From Warburgia ugandensis (lineage: Eukaryota; Streptophyta; Magnoliopsida; Canellales; Canellaceae): 64,000 nt of DNA. The stretch spans positions 24,110,414 to 24,174,413 of the forward strand of contig CP141134.1 of NCBI GenBank assembly GCA_035236585.1, given 5' to 3'. The position numbers and the translations under genes were made by a program. This document shows positions 22,291 through 34,434 of this stretch, piece by piece. Within the stretch, counting starts at the first letter, position 1, and each line of letters opens with the position of its first letter. The notes below the pieces were generated by a model. The model made no database searches. It was not told the origin of the DNA and saw nothing but the letters and a program-made list of their open reading frames with translations.

Positions 22291-23340
22291 AGTTGGTGGT
22301 ACTGGCAAAAGATTATTTGAAGTGTGAGTTACTTTAGAAGACACACTAGTCCCAGTATACGATCCATCCTGGAGGTGCGAAGTTGTATCAAGACGTTAGG
22401 AGACATTTTTTGTGGAACGAAATGAAGAAGGATGTTGGGGAGTGTGTGGCATGGTGTTTGACTTGTCAGCGGGTCAAGGTACAGCATCAGCGACCATCAG
22501 GGTTACTTTAGACATTGGATGTCCCTGAGTGGAAGTGGGATCATATTACCATGGATTTCATTGTGGGTCTTTCGAGGACTATTAACGGACATGATATGAT
22601 ATGGGTTGTTGTGGAAGGTTGACCAAGTCTGCTCATTTTCTTCCTATCAGGCAAAATCAGATGGTGGACAGTCTAGCAAAATTATATGTCAAGGAGATTA
22701 TAAGTCTACATGGAGTTCTCTTGATGATTATATCAAATCGAGACACCCGGTTTACCTCGAAGTACTGGAAGAGCGTTCTACCGTCAAACGGATGGTCAGA
22801 CTAAGAGGACCATCTAAACGATTAAGGATATGCTACAGGCTTGTATTATGGATTAGAAGGGTAACTGGGAAGATCATTTACCACTAGTAGAGTTTGCTTA
22901 TAATAACAGCTATCACGCAAGTATTGGCATGGCTCCATGTGAGGCACTTTATGAAAGGCCTTGTCGGTCACCCTTATGTTGGAGTGATGTAGGAGAGAGA
23001 CACATAGTGAAGTTCGAGTTGGTGGAAGGGTGTGCAGAGAAAGTTCAACTTATTCGAAAGAGATTGTTGACAGCTCACAACCTCTAGAAGAGTTATGCTA
23101 AAAAGAGGCGGAAAGACCTAGAGTTCTCCAAAGGTGAGCATGTATTCTTAAAGGTTTTCCCTATGAAAGGAGTGATGAGGTTTGGGAATAAAGGAAAACT
23201 TAGCCCTAAGTATATTCGGCCTTTTGAGATTTTACCAGAGTTGGGGTAGTAGCATACCAACAAGCCTTACCATCACAGTTGGCAAATGTACAAACGTCTT
23301 CCATGTATCTATGCTGAGGAAGTACGTGTCAGACCCATCA
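22291..23340 (+). pseudogene. Element B integrase (broken)
   Basis: Zinc-binding, core and C-terminal blocks are in order: CLTCQ, WKWDHITMDFIVGL, FAYNNSYHASIGMAP and GEHVFLKV. A deletion around 22780 removes sequence between SRDTRFTSKYWKS and the QTDGQ block, and frameshifts and stops occur throughout. It is collinear with 7342-8400 of element A. Confidence 0.82.
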
Positions 23341-23560
23341 CACATGCTAGAATAGATCTCAGCAGAGTTACAACCTAATATGACATTTGAGGAGAGATCT
23401 GTGTGTATACTAGATAAGAAAGTCAAGGAGTTGAGGATTAAAACTATTCTATTAGTCAAGGTCCTTTAGCAACATCATTCACTGCAGGATGCCACATGGG
23501 AGACAGAAGATGAGATGAGGAGGATCTACCTAGAGTTATTTACATAAAGGTATGTACCAA
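23341..23560 (+). pseudogene. Element B chromodomain relic
   Basis: It matches A's tail region: a MTFEERSV-like start, then an ATWETEDEMRR block at about 23500. Stops interrupt it. It supports assignment to chromodomain-bearing Ty3/gypsy elements. Confidence 0.6.
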
Positions 23561-23582
23561 AATTTTGAGAACTAAATTTTTT

Positions 23583-23596
23583 TAAGGTGGGAAAGA
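23583..23596 (+). promoter_or_regulatory. Element B polypurine tract
   Basis: TAAGGTGGGAAAGA lies directly before the 3' LTR. It equals A's tract in place and type, with one T interrupting the purines. Confidence 0.75.
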
Positions 23597-25044
23597 TGTA
23601 ATATCCTCAAAATTTTAACCCTAAATTAGTAACAAAATACATTAATTAAATTAAAAAAATATATGCATAGAATTTGGTTTTGAAACTACTAAATTTAGAA
23701 GGTATACGTCAATAAGAATTGAACGGTTTAAAGAACATCGAAAACAGAGTTCGGATGAGGGAGATATGAACATTTTAAGATCAGAGGGCAATTTGATAAT
23801 TAGGCAAGTGACACGAATTAAAGGGGGTCGTTTTGATAATGACACCCCTTTCCATTCCCATTCCAGCTCCAATGGAGGAAGGCATGGATCCTCTTTCCTT
23901 AAGAGAAAATCAAATCTCAAACTACAAAAACGAGTTTCCTCTTCATTCCCAATGAAAAACAGCTTTAGGATCTGCCATCTTCGCTTCGTTCTCCACCAAG
24001 TTTAGACCAAACTTGGCATGCACTAGAGGACCCTGATCTCCCCTCTCTAGCTCTAATCAGGTAGACTAAACCCTCTATCCTTCCATTTTGCTTATATCCC
24101 AACTTTTTCCCTCATAGATCCGGGCTAGATCTGAGCTGAATGGTCGTTGGATGGCCTAGGGAATCAAAATCGTGGAGCATGGTTATACCCACATTAAGGA
24201 CACCTCTAATGATAGATCTGAGTAGTTCAATGTGATCTTTGGACCCAAAAACACTAGGAACGGTGAAAACTAATAAAAAAATTAGAGTATCTGGGGCTCT
24301 GATCAAGCCAAAAGAAAATAGACAGCTTGGGTTCATTGTCCTCGATGGACAATGTTCCCAAGACGCTGACTTGGACGCCCAGGAGCCTTGGCGACCAGGA
24401 TACACGCAAAACATTTTATGGTGCATTCTGGAGTCCTTGCATCCCGGGGATGTCGGTGTAAACCAGTGTAAATTGCTTCCTTGGTGCAAACTAGTGTAAA
24501 ATGGGATTTTTTTATTTAAAATGGTTTTTCCTGAGATTCTGGAGGCTATAGAAGCCTGATCTTCGATCTAAAATGTCTGTTGGAACCATATCAACGGTGC
24601 AGACATGATTTTAGCATTAGAATCTTGATTTGATCACATCTAGTCACGTCAAATTCATAAAATAGTACCAAATCACTTAGATCAAGCTGATCAAAAGGGT
24701 GATAAGGCCCCAGAACTTGAATAACTAGATAATATAAGATAATAACTGAGGGTCCTAAGGATCAGATTAGGTGTATTTACTCTAGTAATTGATCCAAACC
24801 ATTGATCTAACCCAGATCTTGAAAATTTGTTGATCTAAGGATGATCTGACCGTCAATCAAGATATAAATTTAGATGCACATAAAAATGAATAGATGAACA
24901 TGAGATAGAGATGATTAATAAAAATTAACATTGGGATTAAGGATCTAATCATAAATAGAGATCTTAGAGAACGATCCAATGGTTGGATCGCCATAGATTC
25001 CACTAAAATGAAATAAATCACACAAAATAGTATCGTGATTTCCG

Positions 25045-26613
25045 TGTTTCATCGCAATTTCCATGTTTTGTGATTTATGACGGGTTTTTTCACTTGGTGG
25101 ATGTCATGCTAAGAGGGAGTAGGGTCGACCACCCAGCCTCTAAATTTGTGATGTAATAGAACCTGCCCGCAGATGGCTTTTGGTAGGGGTTGGTAACATG
25201 GATAGTCCACATTACTAGTCCAGGCCTTTCCATGGGGACGGACATTAAGTCTCCCGTTATGGTGTTGACGAGGAGCATCGGTGGTTGAGACCCTGGAGGG
25301 GTTGCCACTGCAGCATGACTATTCATACTCTTGTTCTATATGCTTGCATGATGAGCATGGAGATGTTATTGTATGCATGGGTGTGACGACACTCAGAGAA
25401 TTGATATGAGTAGTCATGATCTATTATATGAGTGTATGGGACATTCATGGGACCCACATACCTTGGAGTATCCTGTTTGTTATTGTATGCTCATTGATAT
25501 TGGACAATATCATGTTTTACATCCATAAGATTATCATGTTTTACATTCATGAGGTGCATGTTTCATCGCGATTTCCATGTTTTGTGATTTATGACGAGTG
25601 TTTTCACTCGATGGATGTCATGCTAGGAGGGAGTAGGGCCGGCTACCCACCCTTTGAATTTGTGATGTGATTTATAATGAGATAGACACCTACCCACAGA
25701 TGGCTTTTGGTAGGGGTTGGTAACATGGATAGTCCACACTACCAGTCCGGGCCTTTCCATGGGGACGGATGTTAAGTCTCCCGTTATGGTGTCCACAAGG
25801 AGCAGCAGTGGTTGAGACCCTAGAAGGGTTGCCACTGCAGCATGACTATCCATACTCTTGTTCTGTATACTTGCATAATGAGCATGGAGATGTTATTGTA
25901 TGCATGGGTGTGACGACACTTAGATGATTGATATGAGTAGTCATGATCTATTATACGAGCGTATGGGACACTCGTGGGACCCATGTATCTTGGGGTACCT
26001 TGTTTGTTATTGTTTGCTCATTGATATTGGACCATATCATGTTTTACATCAATAAGATTATCATGTTTTACATCCATGAGGTGCATGTTTCATTGCGATT
26101 TCCATGTTTTGTGATTTATGACGGGTATTTTTACCCGGTGGATGTCATGCTAGGAAGGAGTAGGACCAACCACCCACCCTCTGAATTTGTGATGTGATTT
26201 ATGATGAGATAGACACCTACCCACATACGGCTTTTGGTAGGGGTTGGTAACGTGGATAGTCCACACTACCAGTCCGGGCCTTTCCATGGGGATAGATGTT
26301 AAGTCTCCTGTTATGGTGTCGACAAGGAGCAGCGGTGGTTGAGACCCTAGAGGGGTTGCCACTGCAGCATGACTATCCATACTCTTGTTCTATATGCTTG
26401 CATGATGAGCATGGAGATGTTATTGTATGCTTGGGTGCGATGACACTTAGAGGATTGATATGAGTAGTCATGATCTGTTATACGAGTATATGGGACGCTC
26501 GTGGGACCCACGTACCTTGGGGTACCCTGTTTGTTATTGTATGCTCATTGATATTAGAATATATCATGTTTTACATCCATAAGATTATCATGTTTTACAT
26601 CCAAGAGGTGCAT
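25045..26613 (+). repeat. Three tandem 515-527-bp units in B's 3' LTR
   Basis: Units start at GTTTCATCGC-like sequence at 25045, 25560 and 26087, with the next start at 26614, giving periods of 515, 527 and 527 bp. Each unit holds the LTR module also seen in element A. The 5' LTR has one unit. Amplification by unequal exchange or slippage in one LTR is the simple explanation. Confidence 0.9.
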
Positions 26614-26756
26614 GTTTCATCGCATATGATGTTTTAAGACTATATTGGCATTGCTTATGATACTTCTATTTTCATGGATAATTGACCTATACTTATATCA
26701 ATAATGTTATTCGATTTTGTTTATTTTCACTTGTTGTTGCATTAAAAGTCTATGTA

Positions 26757-26806
26757 CCTACACAAGCAATAACTTGCTAAGGCATTGCTTTATTTTACAA
26801 TGCCTC
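26757..26806 (+). promoter_or_regulatory. LTR double stem-loop (B, 3' LTR)
   Basis: The main stem is AAGGCATTG with CAATGCCTC (26779-26806); the small stem CAAGC/ACTTG has one mismatch. It lies about 500 bp from the LTR 3' end. Confidence 0.6.
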
Positions 26807-27313
26807 AGATACTGAGCGCTACAACAGGAAAGGCAAGGCCGTGGAGGGACAGTGATAGTAATAGTGACCACTTTGATTTGACCAATAGATAGCTTGACGT
26901 GAGTGATTAAATGCAATACAATTTGAACCTATTTTATGGACTATATACATTCATTAGATGGATTTAATTATAACATTTATATATATTTTGGACATGTCTT
27001 TATGGTGGAATGTTATGATGGATAGACCATGGGCCACTTTATTATGCTTTTTAGATATTTATTGTTTTAAAAATAAAGGTGCTGTTGATTTTGATGTTGG
27101 ATTTGATATTAGTATTGTTTTAAATTTATTGCTACGTACTTATATTTATCTTTTAATTGTGGTCGTGATGTTTTGGAAAAAGGAGATAACACCCAGAGCT
27201 TTTTAAGTAAATGTTTTAATATAATAATGAATAGAATCTTTTGATTTTGGTATCCCAACTATAATTATTATATAAAAGAAAATGTTATAAAAAACCATGT
27301 GTGTTACACAAAA

Positions 27314-27659
27314 TCTCATCCATTGGATCAAGCCTTCGTTCTAGCATGTTCTAAAATAATTGGCCAAAAGTTTTCAAAAATAAACCATAAAAAATCCTTC
27401 TGATATCAGACAGTTCACATTGTCAGATGGAAGATAATCTTTGATCATGGGATCTTATTAAGGTGGAGTGCAGAAAGTTATTGATTTTGATCACAATCAT
27501 TGGACCCCCCCCCCAACTTGTACCATTAGCTGCTGAACTACACTTAGAACTTGTGGTCATCCAACCACGTAGCCATATATATAATTTCCCATTAGAACAT
27601 AAATGGAGAGTCAGTGAGAACAGTGAAATAACTTGAAGAATTTCTCAACTGGAGACCAA
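27314..27659. other. No gene recognised; contains a C10 run
   Basis: This is AT-rich flank right of element B. A run of ten C at 27505-27514 is the only notable sequence. Confidence 0.4.
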
Positions 27660-27689
27660 TTGAAAATATGGAATTGCTGAAGGTAACTA

Positions 27690-28500
27690 CCTTCCTAGCA
27701 TACATCCATCAGACCCACTCCCATATAAACAAAACCTTAGGCCTCCATGCCTAAATATGATGAAATCATCAAGCTATATGCATGTCTCATATCAAATCAA
27801 CAAAAATAATATATTATATGCATAGTTGGTACGATGTACCAAAATCAAACACATCCGAATTTAAATAAAATCATGCAGATATAAAACATGCAGTATATTT
27901 TCAAATAATGCCTTTTAATTAAATGATAATGAAACAATAATCATAATATAGAAATCTTTTCATGTACAATACTATGACATTTTTATTGCATAAATCAAGT
28001 CATAAATATTGCATGTATAATATCACATAATGATCGTATTTTATGAATAATTCATGCAATTATCAAAATCCTCAAGATTGTACACAGGTTGGCCACCCCC
28101 TTTCTAGCATACTATCCACCAGGCCCATGCACATGTAAAACATAACCTTAGGCCTCCATGTTTAAATATGATGAAATCATCATGCTATATGCCTGTCTTA
28201 TCAAATCCATAAAAATAATATATCATATGCATAGTTGGTACAATGTACCAAAATCAAACACATCCAACTTCAAATCAAATAATGCGAATATAAAACATGC
28301 AGTATATTTTCAAATAATGCCTTTCAATTAAATGGCATGCATTCCCAATCCGTGAAACAATAATTATAATATAGAAATCTTTCAATATATAAGACTATGA
28401 CATTTAATTGCATAAATCAAGTTATAAATACTACATGTATAATATCACATAATGATTGTATTTTATGAATAATTCATGCAATCATCAAAATTGCATTATG
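27690..28500. repeat. Tandem duplication of about 400 bp
   Basis: Two diverged copies (about 27690-28080 and 28105-28500) share CTTAGGCCTCCATG, TTGGTAC-ATGTACC and AATTCATGCAAT in order. This is the same kind of internal repeat growth as in B's 3' LTR. Confidence 0.8.
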
Positions 28501-29061
28501 ATATATCAAAAGATCATGCATTTTTCAAAAATTAGCATATTAGATTTCAGCTACCTCAAATACAAGTTACCCAAATCCTCAGAGTGCTTAATAGTCTCAA
28601 TTTCATATCAATCAGTGTATTCTCTCAAGACATAGGTGCATAGAATGTCATTCTCCTAATCACAAAATTCTTATTTATAACTCATTTAGTCTTTGATAAT
28701 CTTTAATCATGATGATCTTGCCTTTACTGATATATGATGATAGTTATATCTCTTTGTTTTTATTATATCCTCAAATTATCACCGTTGATTAAAGATCAAT
28801 GGTTCAGATCATCAAATTATTCTCAATCTCTATTCATCTTAGATTTACAGGTATTTTATTTCATATTTCAGTATTTGATCTATTGATCCGACAATCAGAT
28901 TAGTTCCAAGTCATGGTGACATCAAATCTTCAAATCTAAGGTCATCAAATAATCTAACTATTAGATTAGTCTGATTAATACTTTAAATAACTTAACTATT
29001 CTTCCCAAGTTATCCATTCTAATCTTGTCTATTTTCTAAATATTTTATAATTTATTAGGCA

Positions 29062-29091
29062 TAACTAAAATAAAATAAAATAAAATAAAAT
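29062..29091. repeat. (AAAAT)n simple repeat
   Basis: Five or more AAAAT units lie in a row. Confidence 0.8.
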
Positions 29092-30614
29092 TAATTTAAA
29101 TAAGATTTGATAGTAGTCTTACCTCTAATCGCTTAAATTTACATATGACATTGTGTTTGATGTGGCCTAATTGGGTTTGATTAGCTCTAATCACCAATCC
29201 AAGGATGGACAGCTCAGATTGAATGCTTAGTTGTTGATTGGGAAAATATAGCACCCAATTGCACAAAATTTAGGTTCTTGGTGACTAATGAATGGTTGAA
29301 TCACAATGCAAGATTGGATTAGTAGTGGATCAGATAATCCAATGTCAGGTCTATTATCATATCTAAATGGAACCTCAATTGACTATTGATCTGTGACGGT
29401 ATGCAAATCAAGTCAAGGGTCAGATCGTTCACGGATCTCACTGGTGATAGATCTGATGATCAAATCTGAATCAGCCATCAAATATGACTATTAGGGCAAT
29501 TTATGTATAGATCTAATGCAAGAGTGTGTTTTTATATCATCGATGGTCAATTATTAGCCTTTAATAATTATGATCTTCCTAAGGTCAGATTTACAAATCT
29601 TGTACCGCCGATTACGGATCAAGTTCATATCTAACTTTGAACAATGAAATGATCTCGGATCCTAGATTTAGCTTTTCGATGGATCAGGCGAAAATACCTC
29701 AGGGCCATTATGTTCACCAAAAAATACCGAGTCGCTAGCGTTGACCCATTTTTCTTCAAAACTCAAAAATTTGTAAGAGAAAATTGTAGATCAAAAGCTT
29801 ACATACATTCTTGATGATTTTGGGGAGGATTCATGCATGTTTAATGCTAGAAAAGTGAAATTTTCTGTCACAGGGTCGATGGAAAATCTAAGTCACTGGA
29901 ATTTGATTTTTTCGTTTGATCTTCACCATCTTGAGCCAATTTTTTACATGGAAAGTATATTTGAGTTGGGTTTTCTCAGATCTATCTTCTACGCTACTTA
30001 TTTCTAAGGTTTGATGAATTTTTTTATTTTTTTACCAGATTTCTTGACTATTTCGTTGGGTTCCACTAGGCGCATGTGCAGACATATCGGTGAGTCAAAG
30101 CGCGAGGTAGAGAGGAGAAGAGAGATGATAACAAAGGAAGCGAGAAGTGGGAGTTCAAATGTTGGTTAGGTGAAGTTGTCGAGATGCCTGTGAAGTTGCT
30201 AGGCGGCGCGCAATTGCTGACGACAACTAAAGTAGGAAACAGAGGAAAACAACTAGTGGGGGATGAGGAGCCGGAGGAAAGTCAGAGAAGGGAGGTAATG
30301 GGTATGGCATGACCAGCCTGCTCATGTTGACGCATCTAATCGACTACACCGAATGGAGAAAGAGAGGGGGCAATAGGTTTGGCCCACCAATTGGGCTGTG
30401 CTGGGCAAAGGAGAGCGTAGTCTGCTAGATCAGGCAACTGTTGGTCTGCCTACACGAATGGAGGGAATGGGGAAAGGAGGTTGTTGGAGATGAAAGAGGG
30501 AAGAGGAGTAGTACCGCCGGTTGGATGTAGTGGCACTGGCAAGGGGGCCTCGACTGGCGTGTTTAGCTTGGGGCTCTGTGCAGCCTCGGGTGGGGCACAC
30601 TAATCGGCGAGTTG

Positions 30615-30617
<3 letters not shown>

Positions 30618-30653
<36 letters not shown>
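30618..30653. repeat. (GA)18 microsatellite
   Basis: A perfect GA dinucleotide run of about 36 bp. The long Leu-Ser open frame on the other strand is an artefact of this repeat. Confidence 0.95.
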
Positions 30654-30657
<4 letters not shown>

Positions 30658-31154
30658 AAAAACAATGGGGGAGAAATAAATGTTAATTTTTATTTTTATT
30701 ATTTTATAAGTATTACGTGTAATTACTGGTGAACCATTGCATTTTATGTCATGTAAGGTCATAATTGTGTGTCATGTCTTATGGGTCCCACGTATATTTA
30801 ATTTACCATTTTACCCATTAATTTATTTAAATTTAATGCCTTAATTATAATAATTATGAATTACAAATTGGAACTCTAATTTCAATATGCTAAGTGTTGT
30901 TAGATTCATTTTTTTGAATAAATTACTAATATTGATGTTTCAACAGTCAATTCCATGTCTTTCATTAGTTACTACTAAAGAAGTAAAATCTCATAATTTT
31001 AATTTTATATTTTTTCTTTTTAAACCAATTTAACTTATATAAAATAGAATAAAATTAGTGGTGTTAGATTGCCATGAATAAAAAAATCATTGCTAATAGT
31101 GTATGTAATGACACTAATTTTGATAATATAAATATTTATTTTTGCTAAAATTAT

Positions 31155-31290
31155 CACCAAAAATAAGGTAGCTCAACTAGTTGTAGAGTGAATGTTAATG
31201 ACTCAAGTTTAGAGTTCAAATCCTCAGAGTGATAAATTAATGACTTTTTAGAGAAAATATAGATTTCTAGAAAATATAATGAAAGGAAAG
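31155..31290 (+). mobile_element. Candidate tRNA-derived SINE head
   Basis: GGTAGCTCAACTAGTTG resembles a tRNA A box, and about 35 bases later GAGTTCAAATCCTC resembles a B box. This RNA polymerase III promoter spacing is typical of plant tRNA-derived SINEs. It is not an Au SINE: the AAACAGCCTC core is absent. A tRNA gene is unlikely because no acceptor stem pairs. Confidence 0.4.
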
Positions 31291-31744
31291 GCTAGGGTCA
31301 TGTGGATTTGAGAAAAGAATAAGATGAAGATATATGGAGCATAAGATAAGAAAGAATAAGATACATAATATGGTTAGAATAATACTTGGATCTAAGTGGG
31401 AAAAGATTGAAAAGAAAGGTAAAAAAAGAAAAGGATATGACATACATAGATTAGGAAAAAGTGGACCAAGTTTTAGATAAGAAGATTGTAGGAGAACGGT
31501 TTTGTCAACAAGATAGGGAATTTTGGTTGTAAAAATTTGTCTAAACTAGTTTGATTTCAGATATACATACATGCATATGATCTTATACTTGATTTCTATC
31601 TATTATTTCTTAGATCTAAATGACTCTACTCTTTTTTCATGCATACAAGATTTTAAGAAAATTTGAATATGTTATCATTTGAACATTTATGCGTGCTATG
31701 ATTTGTCTTACATTTTTATATATGCACATGCTATGATTAAAGCA

Positions 31745-31840
31745 AGTTAAGGTTGTGTAGTACTAACCCTTGTGGTCCGCCCCTTCCCTAGACCTCGCAT
31801 AAGTAGGAGCTTCATGCATAGGAGCTCCCTTTGCTGATGT
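31745..31840 (+). mobile_element. Au SINE, 3' half only
   Basis: From about AAGGTTGTGTAGTACTAAC through CCCTTGTGGTCCGCCCCTTCC to GGAGCTTCATGCA matches the 3' half of the other Au copies. The tRNA-like head is missing, and the usual GGGCTGCCC end is altered. Confidence 0.7.
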
Positions 31841-33129
31841 TAGATTCAAACAGTTTAGGCTTGTTGTAGGTAGATCTGGTCACCTTGTTGTATTTTTCAA
31901 ATTTTAAAAATTAGTCAATTTTTCTAAGTATGATTTTGTGCTAAAGTAATCACATTTACTACTATTTGATTCATGTTAATATGCCTTATTTCTATGGTTT
32001 ATGCTAAAATGGTCAATTTTTCGTATTTAATTCATGCTAGAATAGCCACATTTTTCTATAATTGGTACTCATTAATATCCCTAGCATTTATACCTACCAC
32101 ATGTTAGAAAATCCATTTGTTATATACTTGTTTCATGTTGGATAAAACCTGTGTTATTTACATTCTAACACATGCTAGATAATCCATGTCCTTAACGTCC
32201 ATATACTTATTAGATGACCTATGCTATTTTTTATTTAATCTTTATTATATGATTCATGCTACCTATGGTATATCCCTGCAAGGTTAAAATTGTGATTTCG
32301 TTTTGATCTGACTACGTTGAACCATGTGAATTACAGTTCTATCTAACTAGAGTGAGCTGTATGGATTGTGGGTTTAATCAAACTAGTTTTGAGCTGCATG
32401 ATTACTATTTGATTAACTAGTCTGAGCCAAGTGATTGTGGTTTTAATCAAGCTAGGTTTGGATCATGTTTAATCAATTGATCCCATGCTAGAAGCATGGT
32501 TATCAATGATTGACCTAGACATGTGAATATCTGTTTTAGATGTCCTTAATCAAAGATAAGTCATCATTATTCATCATTTGATTTTCATGCATATTAAGCT
32601 ATAATTTTGGAATGCTGGAAGATCTATGCACACAATCCAAGTTGGGATGTTACATGATCCATGCACATGAACCATGTTAGGCTGTTGGAGAAATCCATGC
32701 ACATGACCATCTTTGTAATGATAGAAGGTCCATACTCATGACATATGTTTTGATTGTTGGAGGACCTATGTAGATGGCTTTTGTAGGATTGATGGACAAT
32801 CCCTACATGTAAACCATGCTAAAAATCATGTTAAAAATGATCATGCATGGTTATGGGTTGGAACATACTAAATTTATGTACTTATAATTCAAGTGTTATT
32901 TTATTGCAAAAATAAAATATTTTCATAAACTACTACTTTACATATGTGGCACATTACATCTAGCTATTTTGATCCATCTTTTGGAAAGCAGAGAATTTAT
33001 ATGTATCTAGTATATATGTTTTGATGGATTTTAAATGTTGACATTCAGCTTTTTGTATACATGAGATTTCCTTAATTGTGATTTGAAATGAAAGCCTAAA
33101 GCTTTAATATTAGGTTTACTCTATTCGAA
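31841..33129. other. No gene; short degenerate repeats
   Basis: Two loose repeat families occur: TGTGG-TTTAATCAA-CTAG motifs at about 32300-32460 and ATCCATGCACATGA motifs at about 32620-32720. There is no coding signal and no element ends I can assign. Confidence 0.35.
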
Positions 33130-33379
33130 TTGTTAAAGGATGGGTGTACACACACATAGGGCAGCGGTAATAACAACAAAATAAGGGCAGCTACGCCCTA
33201 ATTGGTTCAAAATAAAATGGAATAAAAAATTCCAAAATAGATTAAAAATTCAAATTAGTGCAGACGGTAGGAAGCCGTTTTATTTTTCCATTAACAACGT
33301 TAATAAAATATTAATATAATCAAATTAGGCCAGCTTGGTGTCACTGTCACTCTATCTCCCCCTCATCTCTTCCGAAGCA

Positions 33380-33660
33380 TCCGATTTCTCTCTACCACTT
33401 TCTCCTCTGCCCCCTAATCTCTCTCTTAAGCAGCTGATGTCTCTCTACCACTTTCTCCTCTGCACTTTATCCTCCAAAGAACTTTGTCTCTGATACTGCC
33501 CTAAATTGGCAATTTCTCTCTACGACTTTCTCCTCTGCACTTTATCCTCCGAAGAACGTTGTATGTAGCACTGCCCTAAATCGGAAATTTCTCTCTACCA
33601 CTTTCTCCTTTGAAGAACGTTTTCTTCGACGCTGCTTCAATCGGCAATTTCTCTCTATAG
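33380..33660 (+). repeat. Pyrimidine-rich minisatellite (about 53-80-bp units)
   Basis: Four diverged units share TTTCTCTCTAC-ACTTTCTCCT followed by GAAGAACGTT-like and CTGCCCTAAAT-like parts. It lies in the proposed left terminal region of the MULE. Confidence 0.75.
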
Positions 33661-34107
33661 TTTTCTTCTTCATCACATATCTGTTACTTGACGCAGTCGT
33701 TTCACTGTTTTTATGAGTTCCCCATCTCTACTGAAGCATCCATTTTCTCCTCCTAAAGAATGAAACTGTCGTCTTTGACGCTGAATCACTCGGAGATTTT
33801 CCTACTACTCGGTGTTGCTTCACTCCTCTATTTGTATTCGGTAAGATCCCCATCACACATCTGCTTCTTAGCACTGCTTCACTCCTCTGTTTCTCGCTGG
33901 TAAGATCATAGTCACATATCTGCTACTCGCCAATCTTCTCTCTGGTAAGACCCTCGTCACTGGTATTTTGCACTATCCTCTCTTTGGCTAACGACTCATC
34001 TCTCTCCACAATTTGCACGAAACTCTCTATTTCTCTCCTGTAAGAACCTGAACAGAAATCTTATTTTGGCTTTGAAACTCTCTTTGAGCCAAATCTACTC
34101 CCTCCAC

Positions 34108-34110
<3 letters not shown>

Positions 34111-34188
<78 letters not shown>
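34111..34188 (+). repeat. (CT)30(CA)9 compound microsatellite
   Basis: A CT run at 34111-34170 continues directly into a CA run at 34171-34188. GA/GT-rich runs occur at the opposite end (39545-39680), as expected of inverted termini. Confidence 0.95.
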
Positions 34189-34391
34189 GTCGATGGATTC
34201 CTGAATCTCTGGAGTTTGTCCTGGACTGCCTTCCTATCTGCTAGTTGCCATTGTATCTAATCTCTACTCGACACTCGATCTCCTCCTCTTCGCTTGGTGC
34301 TCAATTGCTGTAGGAATCTTAGCCAATGGCCTTCTTCTGTTGAAATACGTAGGTCTTCTGCATCTGTTGCTCTAGGAATCATAGCAAAGGT
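34180..34391 (+). other. Left leader exon of the MULE-like element
   Basis: This matches the reverse complement of about 39354-39480: TGCCTTCCT, CTCGACACTCGATCTCC and TTGGTGCTC have counterparts there in order. It ends at a strong 5' splice site, GGTAAGTG. It probably is the 5' untranslated exon of the transposase gene, lying inside a terminal inverted repeat. Confidence 0.5.
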
Positions 34392-34434
34392 AAGTGAGCA
34401 TTTAATTTAGCTCTTTGGTTTGATTTTGCTGATT

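Larger units (their letters stand above)
2574..27308 (+). mobile_element. Element B: Ty3/gypsy chromovirus with nested insertions
   Basis: This is a complete but dead LTR retrotransposon. It starts with TGTAATGTCC (2574) and ends with GTGTTACA (27308), and is flanked by the perfect 5-bp duplication CAAAA (2569-2573 and 27309-27313). The order is 5' LTR, tRNA-iMet primer site, gag, zinc knuckle, protease, RT, RNase H, integrase, chromodomain relic, polypurine tract, 3' LTR. The order and the C-terminal chromodomain fit the Tekay/Del type of chromovirus. Two later insertions sit in the 5' LTR: element A and a solo LTR. Without them the element is about 11.3 kb. Many stops, frameshifts and lost catalytic residues show that it is old. 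Confidence 0.9.
23597..27308 (+). repeat. Element B 3' LTR (3712 bp)
   Basis: It starts TGTAATATCC and ends GTGTTACA. Compared with the rebuilt 5' LTR (about 3.15 kb) it carries three copies, not one, of a 0.52-kb unit, and lacks the stretch equal to about 4060-4490. Point differences from the 5' LTR are common, so B is clearly older than A. Confidence 0.9.
27660..31020 (-). repeat. Degenerate long-LTR-like region (probably minus strand)
   Basis: No coding region is seen. The right end (about 30890-30960) resembles the matching end of solo LTR 1 (about 18670-18740): a TTAGATTCATTTTTT-like run, then a TTGATGTTTCAAC-like run. A GC-richer block at about 30020-30640 sits where the U3 CpG block sits in other LTRs. 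I infer an old, decayed LTR of the same superfamily, without clear ends or target duplication. Confidence 0.4.

Noticed and set aside
30430..30762. Minus-strand 110-codon frame with a Leu-Ser run
   Set aside because: The run is a (GA)n microsatellite, and the rest shows no domain. The Ser/Leu frames at 34066-34260 and 39501-39725 have the same cause.
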